64,000 bases of DNA from Mesostigma viride (lineage: Eukaryota > Streptophyta > Mesostigmatophyceae > Mesostigmatales > Mesostigmataceae): assembly GCA_009746045.1 (NCBI GenBank), contig RPFO01000175.1, positions 4,423,893-4,487,892 on the forward strand, given 5' to 3'. The notes below the pieces were generated by a model that worked only from the letters and a program-made list of their open reading frames with translations, had not been told where the DNA came from and did not search any database. This document shows positions 38,036 to 49,174 of the stretch, piece by piece. The position numbers and the translations under genes were made by a program. Each line of letters opens with the position of its first letter. Positions within the stretch are counted from its first letter, which is position 1.

Positions 38036-40117
38036 TCATTGATATTTATACACCCCTTTGCCACACTTCTTGCCAACATGTCCTGCATCCACATACTGCA
38101 CCAGCAATGGGCATGGCCTGTACTTGGAATCCCCCAGGCCCGCATGCAGCACGCGCATGACTGCAAGGCAGGTGTCGAGCCCAATAAAGTCTGCCAGCTG
38201 CAGCGGGCCCATCGGCTGGTTGGTTCCCAGCTTCATTGCCGCGTCAATGTCCTCTGCCGTCCCCACGCTTTCATACAGCGCATAAAACGCCTCATTGATC
38301 TGCCCAGGGAGAGGGGCAGGTGTTCAAAGATATGGTACAAAGGAAATAAGAGCTTAGAGCAGCCGGCATTGATCTTGCAAGAATGTACTGCACAAAAAAA
38401 GATAAAATGTCTGCACCGCATGCTACACATGATCGAACAATATAGATTACCACAACTGCGTTGAATAATAGCCACGTTTTATCATAATATATAAGCTCGG
38501 TAACCACTTATTTTCTATTCCCCGTCACACACCATTCGCGTGAGCACGCGGTTGACTGTCCTTGCGAGGCTCTACTGCACAAATACAACATCATGATACC
38601 ATCATGCCGAGTTATTTTCCGTTTCTCGTCACTCACCATGGGCACGAGCCATGGGAGATACTGGGGGGCAAGTAGAGGAATCTTCATGGTTCCCCACCCA
38701 CCGGCCATGGGCATGAGCACGCGGTTGATTATCCTCACAGACTTCGGCTATGACAACACAACAAGATGAAAGCACAGTAACTGGGTTCCTATTCATGATG
38801 TCCCCACCCACCATGGGCATGAGCACGCGGTTGACGATGAAGCCCGGCATGTCCCTGGCCAACGTCACCTTCTTGCCCATGCTCTCCACCAGCGCTGATG
38901 CCGCTCGGACAACCTCCTCGCTGGTGGCCAGGCCAGGGATGACCTGTGGGGTGAGGGGGGAAAAGGGGGGGGGGGGGATGGGTTGGAAATGGGGGTGTCA
39001 GTGGGGGGAAAGCAAGTCGGGCGATTTGGCATTTAAATAATGACGCAGATAGCTTTGTGTTCAAATAATTGATTCAATACAACTGTAGTAATTTTCTTAT
39101 TATTGAAATGTGCTTAATTAAGATATATGCACTGCAGCTAGGGGGGTAGATGTGTTATTCGTAAGGGTAAGGGTTGTTGACAATGGACTTTTGGAAGGAC
39201 TGGTGGCACAATGCATAGCAGATGCCGTAGAAAAAGCCCTTTCTTCTTGGGTGAAAAGGGAGGGGTCATACTTGGGTCAAATGCAGTCTTCTTGCAAAAC
39301 CTACCTCCACCAGCGGCATGCGCAGCAGCGGGTTAAGCAGTTCGTACCACGTGGCTCTCCCAACTCTCGTATGACCAAGTATTAAGTACAATGAGATTAG
39401 TACCAGTATTGTCACTGCCAGATGCGAGTCCCTTGCTGCTATGTACTAGTCCTTGCTACGCCTATCTCCACCAGTTGCATGATTGGCGCCTGGCGGCAGG
39501 CTAGACCATGAGGTATCAGCTGCATGGCCTCCCGAGTTTTCTGTCATTGCTACATTCACATCTCTTGCTACTATTTCTAGCGAACTCACCTCCATTAATT
39601 GCTGCCTGAGAATGCCTGCCCTTTTATTGCCGGTGGCAACAAGCTGCTTGTTAATGTTGTAGCCAGATCTTCTTGCAACATACCTCCCAACCAGCAAATT
39701 ACGTGTCACATTCGTGTCCCTTGCAAACACACCTCCACCAGCTGCATGAGGGGCGGCGGGTTCATAAAATGCAGGCCGATGACCCGCTCAGGTCGACTCG
39801 TCGCCGCACCGATCCTCGTCACCGATATCGACGACGTGTTGGTCGCCAGAATCGCAGCGGGGTCCGCGACGATGCGGTCGAGCTGCTGGAAGATTCGCAG
39901 CTTGAGGGGCTCCACCTCAGGGACGGCTTCTAGGGCGAGATGGACGTTGGACAGGTCGTCGAGCCGCGCCGTGGTGGTGATGCGGGACAGGGCGGCGGAC
40001 GCGTCGGCCTGGAGGGTCGGTGGGGGTGGGGGGAAGGTTTTGCGGGCGATATGGTGTCGGACGGGGGGGGGGGGAGAAGCGGGGGTTGGGGTGGGGGGGT
40101 GAAGGGGCGCGCGCGCG

Positions 40118-40185
<68 letters not shown>

Positions 40186-40710
40186 GGGGGGGGAGAAGAG
40201 AAAGAGAGTATACAAATTCGGTAGAGACGAGAAGGTTTGTACATCTGTAAGCCAGCAGTTGCAGAGAAACTGGATAGAGTGATTCAGGGAGAAACTGGAT
40301 AGGGTGAATGAAGTGTTCGCAAGTGACTAATGTAATTAAATGTTACTACCGCCCAAAACTGCAAAAAAGTAACTACATTTAAATATCCTCAGCGGCACCA
40401 GCAACGGCGTCACCACATCAACAAAATTTGTGGGGCCGTAGTAGACCGTGCAGAGCAGCGTACGCATTACCTCGCTTATTACAGACTTCCGCGTTAACCT
40501 TGCAAGGGATTGTCGGATGCGAGGAATTGAGGACGCCAATTGCGAGTCGGACGAGTCACATAGGATTACAGGATACCCGGCGGTGGCGGCAACTTGGGCT
40601 ATGCCGCATCCCATCTGGCCAGCACCTACCACACCTACTATACCCGACCTTGTCGACGAAGACATGCAGCGTACCAACCGTAAAGAGTTTCGGGCATGGG
40701 AAAAAGCCAT
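38036..40710 (-). CDS. 3-hydroxybutyryl/3-hydroxyacyl-CoA dehydrogenase, 4 exons, 303 aa
   Basis: Exons 40710-40471, 40008-39733, 38943-38812 and 38299-38036, all phase 0 with GT-AG introns. The enzyme oxidises 3-hydroxyacyl-CoA to 3-oxoacyl-CoA with NAD(P), in beta-oxidation or butanoate metabolism. Features seen: a basic, Ser-rich N-terminus of about 22 residues that could target mitochondria; the dinucleotide-binding [30 protein letters not shown]; the catalytic His in [17 protein letters not shown] with its partner Glu; [12 protein letters not shown]; then [19 protein letters not shown] and [16 protein letters not shown], ending GKGVYKY. Every block is in family order, and length is as expected (bacterial forms about 280-290). 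It lies head-to-head with the coiled-coil gene. Two introns carry degenerate copies of the exon ends. Confidence 0.93.
38505..38811 (-). repeat. Tandem echoes of the exon 3 end and its donor
   Basis: Real junction: CGTGCTCATGCCCATG|GTGGGT (38812/38811). Echoes: 38690-38745 (ATCAACCGCGTGCTCATGCC, then GGTGGGTGGGGA), 38625-38655 (CGTGCCCATGGTGAGTGACG) and 38505-38560 (GTCAACCGCGTGCTCACGCG, then ATGGTGTGTGACG). The coding-like blocks INRVLMPM recur in them. Confidence 0.8.
39300..39732 (-). repeat. Tandem echoes of the exon 2 end and its donor
   Basis: Real junction: CAGCTGGTGGAG|GTGTGTTTGCAAG at 39733/39732. Degenerate echoes have junctions near 39684 (GGGAG|GTATGTTGCAAG), 39590 (ATGGAG|GTGAGT), 39466 (CAACTGGTGGAGATAGGC) and 39305 (CCGCTGGTGGAG|GTAGGTTTTGCAAG). 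The last still reads [12 protein letters not shown] against [12 protein letters not shown] in the true exon. Confidence 0.8.
40106..40194. repeat. (CG)n(GA)n(G)n low-complexity tract in an intron
   Basis: CG dinucleotides (40106-40132), then GA dinucleotides, then a run of about 20 G. On the gene strand this is C-run, (TC)n, (GC)n, about 100 bases before the acceptor of exon 2. Confidence 0.95.
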
Positions 40711-41500
40711 CCTGAATCTTTCACAACAGCACGCCCTCCTGAAAGTGCAGGCAGACTTTCACCCTGAGGCAAGCTCGGTCTTTGCTGCCTTAGGAAGAAT
40801 TCAGGAAGCATTCACGTAAATACATGGCAATTTCCCCAGTTCCAGACGGGAATTCAACCATAGCAGCAGCCCATGCAAATATGTCATCTGCCCATGATCT
40901 GCCTGTATATTACTTTGCCGAGTCCGATCGCCTGCAATGTTTTACTCCGCAGCACCTTGACGTTTGCGCTGATCCTGAGGGGAAACTGCCTCGCCACGTG
41001 GCAGACGCCGAGATGCCTTCCATTTTTAGTAGGTACGGTATCCTCCCCACAACAGCACGTTTACACGTTTACACCCAAAACAGAACGTCCTGTCTCAGTA
41101 ATATTTTCCAACTCTAAAATGGTCTATGGATATGACTTCATCGCACCCCTCATCCACTCATGATTCTGGGCTTACGTTCGGGTATTTTTTACTAAATCGA
41201 ACATCATGCATCCGGCGCTCATGTATCATATACTTGTTGCGAGCCCGCTGTGCTGCGCCCATGTAAAATACTGACGTTGCCGCGACATTACTCTCTTATG
41301 AACAATGGCAACATGCACCGTGTCCTTCCGTGGAGGGGGCGTACGCCGTGGAGGCACTTTCCTTCTGAAATCGATCAGTCTAGAATTTTCTTCCCTATGC
41401 CTCCAAGCTCCATCCACAGCCGGCTATTCTGATTAAGACCACGCATTGGCTGACGGTACATTTCGGGGCTTGTCGCCCGCTGGCGCTGAGTTTACCAGAA
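40711..41500. promoter_or_regulatory. Intergenic region between two divergent genes
   Basis: 790 bp between the start codons of the dehydrogenase (minus) and the coiled-coil gene (plus). It must hold both promoters. Short open frames at 40824-41163 show no domain or repeat and I do not call them genes. Confidence 0.4.
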
Positions 41501-44500
41501 ATGTCGTCGTCCACGAAGATGCGCCCGAAATCAGCAGGCGCGAGGCCTGGTTCGGCATACGCCAGGCCTTCCTCGGCGGGTGCCAGGCCTGCCTCCGCCA
41601 CCGTTCGGCCTGCCACGGCCTCCCTTACTAGCTACTCGTCGGCTATCAAACTTGTCACCGGCTTGCCTCCCTCCCAGCCAACCGCTCGGGAGGAGCCCAG
41701 CAGCCGTCGCTGTAGTTGTCGAACATGTGGTTGTCGAACACGAGATAAGGAGGCACTCTTGGAGGAAATTTCCCAGCTGAAAAAGGCGAACGAGGCTCAA
41801 AGTGAGGAGCTTCGGCTAACAAAGGTGAGCTCATAGTTGAGCAAGACATTACCTGCGGTAATCCCCCCCCCGCGCGCCCCCCCCCCTCCACACCGTTTGC
41901 CCATGAACCTCCCCAACCACCCTCCAAACCAGCCAATCTCCCAATCAATCACCTGGCTAACCAACCATTTACCCAGCCATGCAATTTTCCAGTCACCATC
42001 CACCCAACCACCCAACCAACCAACCAACCAACCAACCAACCAACCAACCAACCAACCAACCAACCAACCAACCAACCAACCAACCAACCAACCAACCAAC
42101 CAACCAACCAACCAACCAACCAACCAACCAACCAACCAACCAACCAACCAACCAACCAACCAACCAACCAACCAACCAACCAACCAACCAACCAACCAAC
42201 CAACCAACCAACCAACCAACCAACCAACCAACCAACCAACCAAACCAACCAACCAACCAACCAACCAACCAACCAACCAACCAACCAACCAACCAACCAA
42301 CCAACCAACCAACCAACCAACCAACCAACCAACCAACCAACCAACCAACCAACCAACCAACCAACCAACCAACCAACCAACCAACCAACCAACCAACCAA
42401 CCAACCAACCAACCAACCACCAAACAACCAAACAACCAACCACGCATAAGGATGCGGATGCTCATAATGACATCAAATGGGCATGGGAGCGGGGATGGAA
42501 ATGGAAATAGGAAAGGGAATGGGGCTGTGTTAGCAGGCAGCCGGCCATGTCGCTTGCCAGCTCATCACAGTTGATGTAATGGTGATGACAAGAATGATGC
42601 CAGCGATAATCACCACAACACGATGACTGCCGTGGCATTGATACGGCTCAAGTAGAAGGGGGGAAGGGGGGGCAGGGGGGGGGGAAGGCGGGGTGCTGCT
42701 CAAGTAGAGCTGGCGGTATGATGACGGCGATGGCAAGGTGTATGTTGGTTAATGGCGTCTGACACGAAGGACGGTAACGATGTAGTAGGTTTGACACCAA
42801 TGACGGTAAGGCTCGTCCCAAACGTGTCACTGGTACTAGCGCTAATCATGACGACGATGTATGACCATGGCCGACACGGTATGACTGTCCCGATCGGTCA
42901 CGATGGTGCGGATGGTAGTGATGGCAATCGCAGCAATGGTGAAGACTATTGATCAGTGCCGAAATAACTTTTGTGCTACTATGTACTACTATACTACTAT
43001 GATATAGTAAAATACGCCAGTATTACCATATGTCCATGACATCCCTCCTTGTTAAAGGATTATAGTATATATCCACGGCTGCCGACCATTATCAATAGCA
43101 CTCCTTGATGATGATGATGATTATTATAATAAATGGTGCGGTTCAGTGACAGTGAAAGGCTGAAGCACAATTGGTGGCTGCCATGAAACGGTGACCCATG
43201 GCGTCGCGCCAGGTGGCGTTCTGCACGCAGGAAGGCAAGCACACTAATGATGTACACACTATATTTGATGGCTGTAATGCAATGCTAACAAATGGCGTTG
43301 CGCCAGGTGGCATTCCGCACGCTGGAAGACAAGCTGCGGCACGTGACGCAAGAATTAGAGGACATGGAGAATGCAACTGCCAGCTCGTTGGACGCCGCCA
43401 GCTCAGCGGTGGAGCTTCTGCGCCTCAAGGCGGCCAATCGCAGTGAGTGAAAGGGGTGACGGTAAATTACTGAAATACCTGTTAGAGATGTGGAAAACCA
43501 GCCATCAGCCGCAGTGAATTAAGGCATTATATGAATTTACTAGAATACCTGTTAGTGATATGGAATTAAAGCCATCAGCCGCGGTGATTTAATGGGTAGT
43601 GTTAACTTACTAGAATGCCTGTCAGTGATATGAAATGAGGTGATATGAAATTGACTGCGGTGAGTTGATGGAAATGACCTCATCAGCAGACCTAGTAGTG
43701 CTAAGATTAAAGTAGTCGGGATAAAGGCAGTCATCCGCTCAGAGAAAGGGGGATTACAACTCCTAGAATAGCTGTTAGATTGATAGCGAATGAAGGCAGT
43801 CACTGCTGGTGAGGGGGAGAAGGGCGCAGCGTTGCTAGCATCGTGTGGAGAGGGGAGAAGGGCGCAGTGTTGCTAGCATCGTGTGGAGAGGGGAGAAGGG
43901 CGCAGTGTTGCAAGCATCGTGTGGAGAGGGGAGAAGGGCGCAGTGTTGCAAGCATCGTGTGGAGAGGGGAGAAGGGCGCAGCGTAGCAAGGATCGTGTCT
44001 ATCGAACAAGGGCGCAGTGTTTATGGTGTCTATCTAACAAGGAACGTTGTGCACCCATTACCATTGGCACAGGCATCGATCCATAATCGATCGGGCAACG
44101 CTTTCCTAGCGATTGTCCCTTCTGCTGAATTTCACCTCTCGTCGATGCCTACATCGTCTATGCCTTCATCGTCTATGCCTACATCGTCAATGCCTACATC
44201 GTCTATGCCTACATCGTCTATGCCTACATCGTCTATGCCTACATCGTCTATGCCTACATCGTCTATGCCTACATTATGATACCGTACCAATACTAATGCA
44301 CTGAGCAGTTCATGGGCTTGAACCTGACTTGGGGACATTCCATCGCTTATGCTGCCACCTATCTGTGCGGCTATCTGTCCACCTATTCGCGTGGGCCCCG
44401 CTCACCCTTCACCTATACCTGCACCTACACCTACAGGCATGAAGAGCAAGCTGTCTGACGCCTTGGCGGACAAAGTGCGCGCGGAGGAGGAGTTTGCAGC

Positions 44501-45734
44501 GCTGAAGAAGAACTACAGAGTCTCGCGTATCAAGGCAGGTGCCTCGTGGCGCGTTTATATCCCTTGCAGATTCGCCAGGCCATGCGTACCGTGTTGTGTG
44601 TGTGTGCGCGCGCTTGTGCTTCCTTGTGTGTGTGTGTGTGTGCGATCTTTTGCATCCGCGGCTGCTATGTCGCAGTGTCAGAATATCACGCATATCCCCC
44701 ATAGGCCTGACCATCTTCCCCCCTCTCCTGCCCCCCCCCCCGCGCCCCCCCCATCATATATCCCCGCAAACAAACAAACACAGGAGCTGGAGACGTCGCA
44801 GCAAGTCTTCATGGACGAGATCGGGCGCCTGCGGCAGCAGCTCGTCGTCAGCCAGCACAAGCAGCAGCAACAACAACAGCATCAGGCGGCGCTCTCCGTC
44901 CAGGTGGCCGCAGCCCGACCGACGTCGGCCACCCAGCACGCGCAACTCCGCCAGAAGGCGACCTTCCTCGAGCAAGCCAACGACGCGTACAAGCGCGCCA
45001 ACGCGGCTCTAGAGGCCCGCGTCGACGAGCTGACGCGCGAGGTGGCCACTCACAAAGCGCGCCAGCACACCACGCTGCGGACTAGCAAGGGAGCGCTCGA
45101 GACGGCGGCGAAGCAGGCAGATAGAGTGGCAGAGCTTGAGGCGGCATTGGCAGAGGCCACCGAAAATGCAAAGGCTAGGACGGCTGAGGCTGAGGGTTTG
45201 AAGACCCGGGTCGGGGAGCTCGAGGATCAGGTCAAGGCGACCAAGGAGAAGCTGGGTGATGCTCGCAAGGAAGGCAAGGCGCTCGCGAGGGCGTTGGAAG
45301 ACGCGCTCAAGGTGGTTGAGGTGGAGCAGGCGGGGCGAGCCGAGGCGTTACGGGCCGGGCAAGAGGCTCAGAAGCGGGCGGAAGAGGAGGCCAAGCGCGC
45401 AGCCGAGATGAAGGCGGAGGCGATAGCGGCGGAGCAGAGGCGGGCGAGGGAGGAGGCGGAGAGGAAGGAGGAGAGAGGGGGTGGGGGGGTGGCGGGGACA
45501 GGGTCGCCGAGGGGGGGAGAAGGGGGCAAGGGACGGAGAGGGGATGAGGGGGAGGAGCAGGGGGGCAGGGGCGGGGAGCCAGGGGAGCGGGCAGGGAAGG
45601 GGGTGGAGGAGGTAGAGGAAGTAGAGGATGAGGACGAGGGGGACGTGGAGGACGATGAGTATGGGAAGGAGTTGGATGCGGAGGGTGAGGTGGATGATGG
45701 GTTTGAAGAGGACGAGGAGGTGGTGGAGGGGTGA
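41501..45734 (+). CDS. Coiled-coil protein with RP-SA-rich head and acidic tail, 4 exons, 502 aa
   Basis: Exons 41501-41824, 43307-43442, 44437-44534 and 44784-45734 (1509 nt, ending TGA). Junction phases are 0, 1 and 0. The third intron fits only with a GC donor (AAG|GCAGGT). The head is basic with [20 protein letters not shown]-type repeats, seen in many algal ciliary proteins, and a Cys-rich [10 protein letters not shown]. From [20 protein letters not shown] onward it is mostly heptad coiled coil: [47 protein letters not shown] and [16 protein letters not shown]. The last 100 residues are Gly-rich and then very acidic ([19 protein letters not shown]). The exact family is not recognised; a structural, possibly basal-body or axonemal, role is inference. 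Confidence 0.82.
42001..42420. repeat. (CCAA)n microsatellite, about 420 bp, in an intron
   Basis: About 104 CCAA tetramers with a single A insertion at 42243. It lies in intron 1 of the coiled-coil gene (41825-43306) and produces long NQPT-type frames in both directions that are artefacts. Confidence 0.97.
43198..43333 (+). repeat. Duplicated acceptor and exon 2 start
   Basis: GGCGTCGCGCCAGGTGGCGT and TCTGCACGCAGGAAGGCAAG (43201-43240) repeat, 95 bp upstream, the true acceptor region GGCGTTGCGCCAG|GTGGCA then TTCCGCACGCTGGAAGACAA (43294-43333). The upstream copy has a similar AG acceptor. Confidence 0.8.
43435..43680 (+). repeat. Tandem repeat including the donor of exon 2
   Basis: CGCAGTGAGTGAAAGG (true donor GTGAGT at 43443) recurs as CGCAGTGAATTAAGG, CGCGGTGATTTAATGG and TGCGGTGAGTTGATGG. 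Each is linked to a block like TTACTAGAATACCTGTTAGT and GCCATCAGC. Period about 75 bp, degenerate. Confidence 0.8.
43805..43993. repeat. 38-bp tandem repeat, about 5 units
   Basis: The unit is roughly GTGTGGAGAGGGGAGAAGGG followed by CGCAGTGTTGCTAGCATC. It lies in intron 2 of the coiled-coil gene. Confidence 0.9.
44141..44278. repeat. 15-bp tandem repeat (TCGTCTATGCCTACA)n
   Basis: About nine units, pyrimidine-rich on the coding strand, about 160 bp upstream of the acceptor of exon 3 (44437). Confidence 0.93.
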
Positions 45735-45778
45735 GAGGGCAGGTTTTTAGGCATCTGGAGTCCGGAGGGCATGGCAAG

Positions 45779-45900
45779 ATTAATTAATTAATAATTAATG
45801 AGCACGTGACTGCGTCACGTGGGTGCCAATGCAGAGTAAAGGAACCTTCAACCCTATATACACAACGAAAAGGAGGGAGGGCGCCCTAGCTTCTCTCGCT
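45779..45900 (-). mobile_element. LINE 3'-end relic with CACGTGAC hairpin and TTAA tail
   Basis: On the minus strand: GGGCGCCCTCCCTCC, GGTTGAAGGTTCCTTTAC, GCATTGGCACC, hairpin CACGTGACGCAGTCACGTG (45803-45821), then a TTAA-rich tail. Same family as 37840-37985. The tail lies only about 45 bp past the stop of the coiled-coil gene. Confidence 0.75.
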
Positions 45901-46790
45901 GCCGCAAGTGGGCAGGCCACAGAGTGCTCTCTCCACAGCATGGTGTCGGGGCGCAACAGCAAATTCACAGTTGACAGCAATGCATTATGTGCCGATTTGT
46001 GAATGTCAGCACTGCCCACAGCTTGTCGTTTTGCATGACGGCTGGCTAGGTTAACAATAGGAGAAACGAGCAGCTTTGTTGGATGTTGTTCGTTTCAGTT
46101 CTTCACTCACAATGTAGTTTTATGTTGTCGCCAAGTGATGCACTAGGCGAACAACTCGGGTGCGGCCTCCGACATGATCGCATTTGTGGTTCTTGTCATA
46201 AGAGGGACATGTTGATGTAAAGAGTCAGGGCAATGCTTCATCTGAAGACGTGTGCTTGGGTCTGATACCCACACAACGTTGGTGAGGATTCTAGGGGTAT
46301 TTAGCCAGGCTGGTTTGGGGGGCTCAGAAGTAGGTTCTCTCCCATCTCCTGCGGGAGGGTGCCAGGTCGTGAATAGCCAAGGTCGGCTATGTCGGACACT
46401 GCCAGCTAGCTCAAGCACTAGATAGGCCACTGGCTGGAATTCGGATCGAATTGGCAGAACCAGTCTTTCTTCATATGCCTGATTGTCAAGTTGCATTGTC
46501 TCAAGACTCAAACCTACTTACGTGATGACTGAACACGTCCTTGACATATTCATCATGCTGACATCATGTTGTAACATAACAGGTCGCTGTGAGCCGACTG
46601 TGAGGTTGCTGTGGCATTAATTAAAATTTACGCCGAGGTCACATGATCCCTTAGGCGCGGGTGGCTAGAAATCTGGCGGGGAAAAGCCAGGAGCGTGACA
46701 CGCAATCATGAACGCCGAACGGGCGAAATACATACGCTCACGTACGACATGCATACGGTACGACTGTGCTCCTATACTCTAGAGGTAAGC
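45901..46790. other. Spacer, one unsupported small frame
   Basis: A 122-residue frame (minus, 46511-46143) has no recognisable domain, repeat or splice context. It is noted but not called a gene. Confidence 0.4.
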
Positions 46791-47330
46791 GCGCTGGTAG
46801 GTTGGCGCAAAGAAATAGAGGGGGGAAATGTGTCTATTGCAGTCGGTTTCACCACGATGCGACATGCCTGTGCACCTTCCCCTCGGAAACAATTCATTGA
46901 GCACCGCTTTCTCTACTGCCAAGTGAGCGGGGTGTGGCAATGGTTGTTTAACGTATTGTCCGCATGGACCGCGCTACCACATTCCACATTAGCGCTATCA
47001 GTGCGCTGTATCATATTTGGCATTGTGGGGACCCCAGGGGAAGAGTTGTCCGACATTCAACTGGCCTGGGTATGGCTTCGCACTACTAATATGCTATATG
47101 TGATCTGGACTATCCGGAACGAGCCGGTTTTCAAAGTGCGGCACGAGTACACCAACCAAAGCAGTGGTGAGGCGGTTTATCTTTCTCTGGCCAAACTCAG
47201 CAATGCGTCGCGCTTGGCTGTTGGCGCAAGAACAATAGGTGTGGGCGGGACCCCGGGCCGGGCCCAACAATGACAGGCCCAACCCCTTAGAGCTTTTCCA
47301 TGCTCTCCTGGGACGCAACAGGGTGTTTAC
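46791..47330 (+). pseudogene. LINE ORF2 C-terminal fragment (RT zinc-binding-like region)
   Basis: Within a 192-residue frame (46695-47273) the stretch KQFIEHRFLYCQVSGVWQWL is followed by LAWVWLRTTNMLYVIWTIRN and EPVFK. It has the layout of the zinc-binding region behind many LINE reverse transcriptases (His and Cys before a VW, then a late IW-x-x-RN-x-x-F). No RT core is present upstream. A related block (AATGTGTCTATTGCA) recurs at 47511-47525. Confidence 0.55.
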
Positions 47331-49174
47331 TCGCATTCCTCACGGTGACCTTACGCGTGTCACTTGGCTCCCCTGGTCACATACCGCTGCTCCTTTCTAA
47401 ACATTTCACCTATCACACTACAGTTGGTAACCAGCTGGTCGATACGTGGTACCTCTTAACCTAACGATATTCCTATTGGTTAATAAAAATACCCATTTAC
47501 CCGGGGAAAAAAATGTGTCTATTGCACTTGAGAGCGGACTGCTGTGCCTGAGCGTGAGCCTGTGTCTTGTGAGCTCGAATTATTCCGAGCGTCCAAGGCA
47601 TACTAAACGATTCGTTTGCGACGATGCATATGCGCATCAATGCAACACAGGCATTCATGGGTGCAGGCAATTTACAACGGCTTTCTGGGAAATGGATTCA
47701 CCTCGGGCGATGTCACAACGCAGGAAATACGGAAATAGTCGGTTCAATGACGATGACCTCGGATATATCCCCGTTACACGACATGCTGGGCGCGTCCGGC
47801 AAGCTTCCGGCCACAGGCCAAGAAGTTACTTGTAATAACGGTTCTCACTAGATAATAATAATAATGCTTGCTATCAGTTGTTTTCTAGTCAATCTTGCAT
47901 CCATTTCTTGGAAGGCCTGTGTTATCGAGGGATGAATGGGTCGGCACATCGACCAGCGCCGTTATTTGGAAATGCCTCTGCTGTCGGGAGGGGTCTGGGG
48001 TCAGCAGCTAGAGAGACCAAACAGCCGTTCATTAGACTAACACCAGCTAACGCCCCTGTCTTGTGTAACATGTTTGCGTAAGGCCAGCCGAGCCAGGCAG
48101 AGCCACTAGGGAAAGCAACAAGTCGTGGTGGCCCGGCTGGGAGAAGCGCTCCCATCGGGGAGCGGCTTTTAACAGCTCTGGTCAGTGGCCAACGTTGATA
48201 ATGCTCTTGCTGTCGTGCATAGCCGTTTTCTGTCGCCATATTTCCGCCGGTGCTGCTTCTGTGCTGCTATCGGAAGTGAGGATCAGGCAGCGCAGAAAAG
48301 GAGCAACTGCGGTTAAGATTTGGCAATATGGCAGCTTGAGGATATCAAACCTGGCGATTACCGCAACCTGGCAATTACCGTTCGAAGTTGACGTCAGTTT
48401 CTAGGTTGCTCCTCTAGGCAAGGTATTCTTGCGCTGAAAACCTTGTGCCCAATATCACTAATCTTACTGGTAGCATGTGAATTAATTGCCGCGATGGTCA
48501 TCTAGAACCATGAAACAGAGAACTCCTGTTTGTTGAGCTTTTGAATCCAACTACTCTGAGAAAAGCTCTCCAAGGCATCCAATGCGCCCATACTTCCCCC
48601 TTGCATGCACCAACAGCACACCACTGAAACTGTGCAGTGCTGGGGCAGAACGTACAAACTGGCTTCATTGGCGGAGGAAGGGCGGCAGAGGATGGGTCAT
48701 GGGTGCATGGGATGAGGTTAGGCACCATGTCATGGGTGGGCCAAGGCATGTGCCTGGGCTGGCCCTGCCGGTAAGACGGGGGAAATGAATGGCGAGGGGA
48801 ATTAATAAGGTCTTTTAGAATAAAAATGGGTGCCACAGTCGGAGGGGTCTTTGCCAGGTATATGGCTTTCTTGACAAGAAAGCATGTGTTGAGGGGTCTT
48901 GTAGGTTCAAACATCATGGGCTATGCCTCGGCGATGCTGCTACTGATTGTTTCCGCTCTGGCATCCATTTGTTCCCCATTCCATCTTCCCTCTCCTCCCT
49001 TAACCCGCGGACCCACTCCGGACCCCACCCTCGTCCCCATGCAATGCCCACCTCGATCGTGCGTACACGTATGCGTACTACCTGCAGGCCGAAACAAAAA
49101 GGGTTGAGGCGGGTTTGGAGCCAAGCTAGCTCAGGTCATCGGTTCGAGTTCTTGACCAACAACAAGAAGCAGAT
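47331..49174. other. Spacer, no gene recognised
   Basis: Only short, unsupported frames. Any 5' exon of the ankyrin gene should lie in the right part. In the ankyrin frame, DQQQEAD can be read immediately upstream of its ATG, back to a TAG at 49127. Confidence 0.45.

Noticed and set aside
41797-42574. Long NQPT or GWLV proteins
   Set aside because: They are translations of the intronic CCAA microsatellite in every frame and both strands.
46143-46511. 122-codon minus-strand frame
   Set aside because: No domain, no splice context and no repeat relationship; too little to call a gene.
49122-49155. tRNA-like boxes (TAGCTCAGGT and GGTTCGAGTTC)
   Set aside because: They are only about 14 bases apart, too close for A and B boxes, and no cloverleaf can be drawn.
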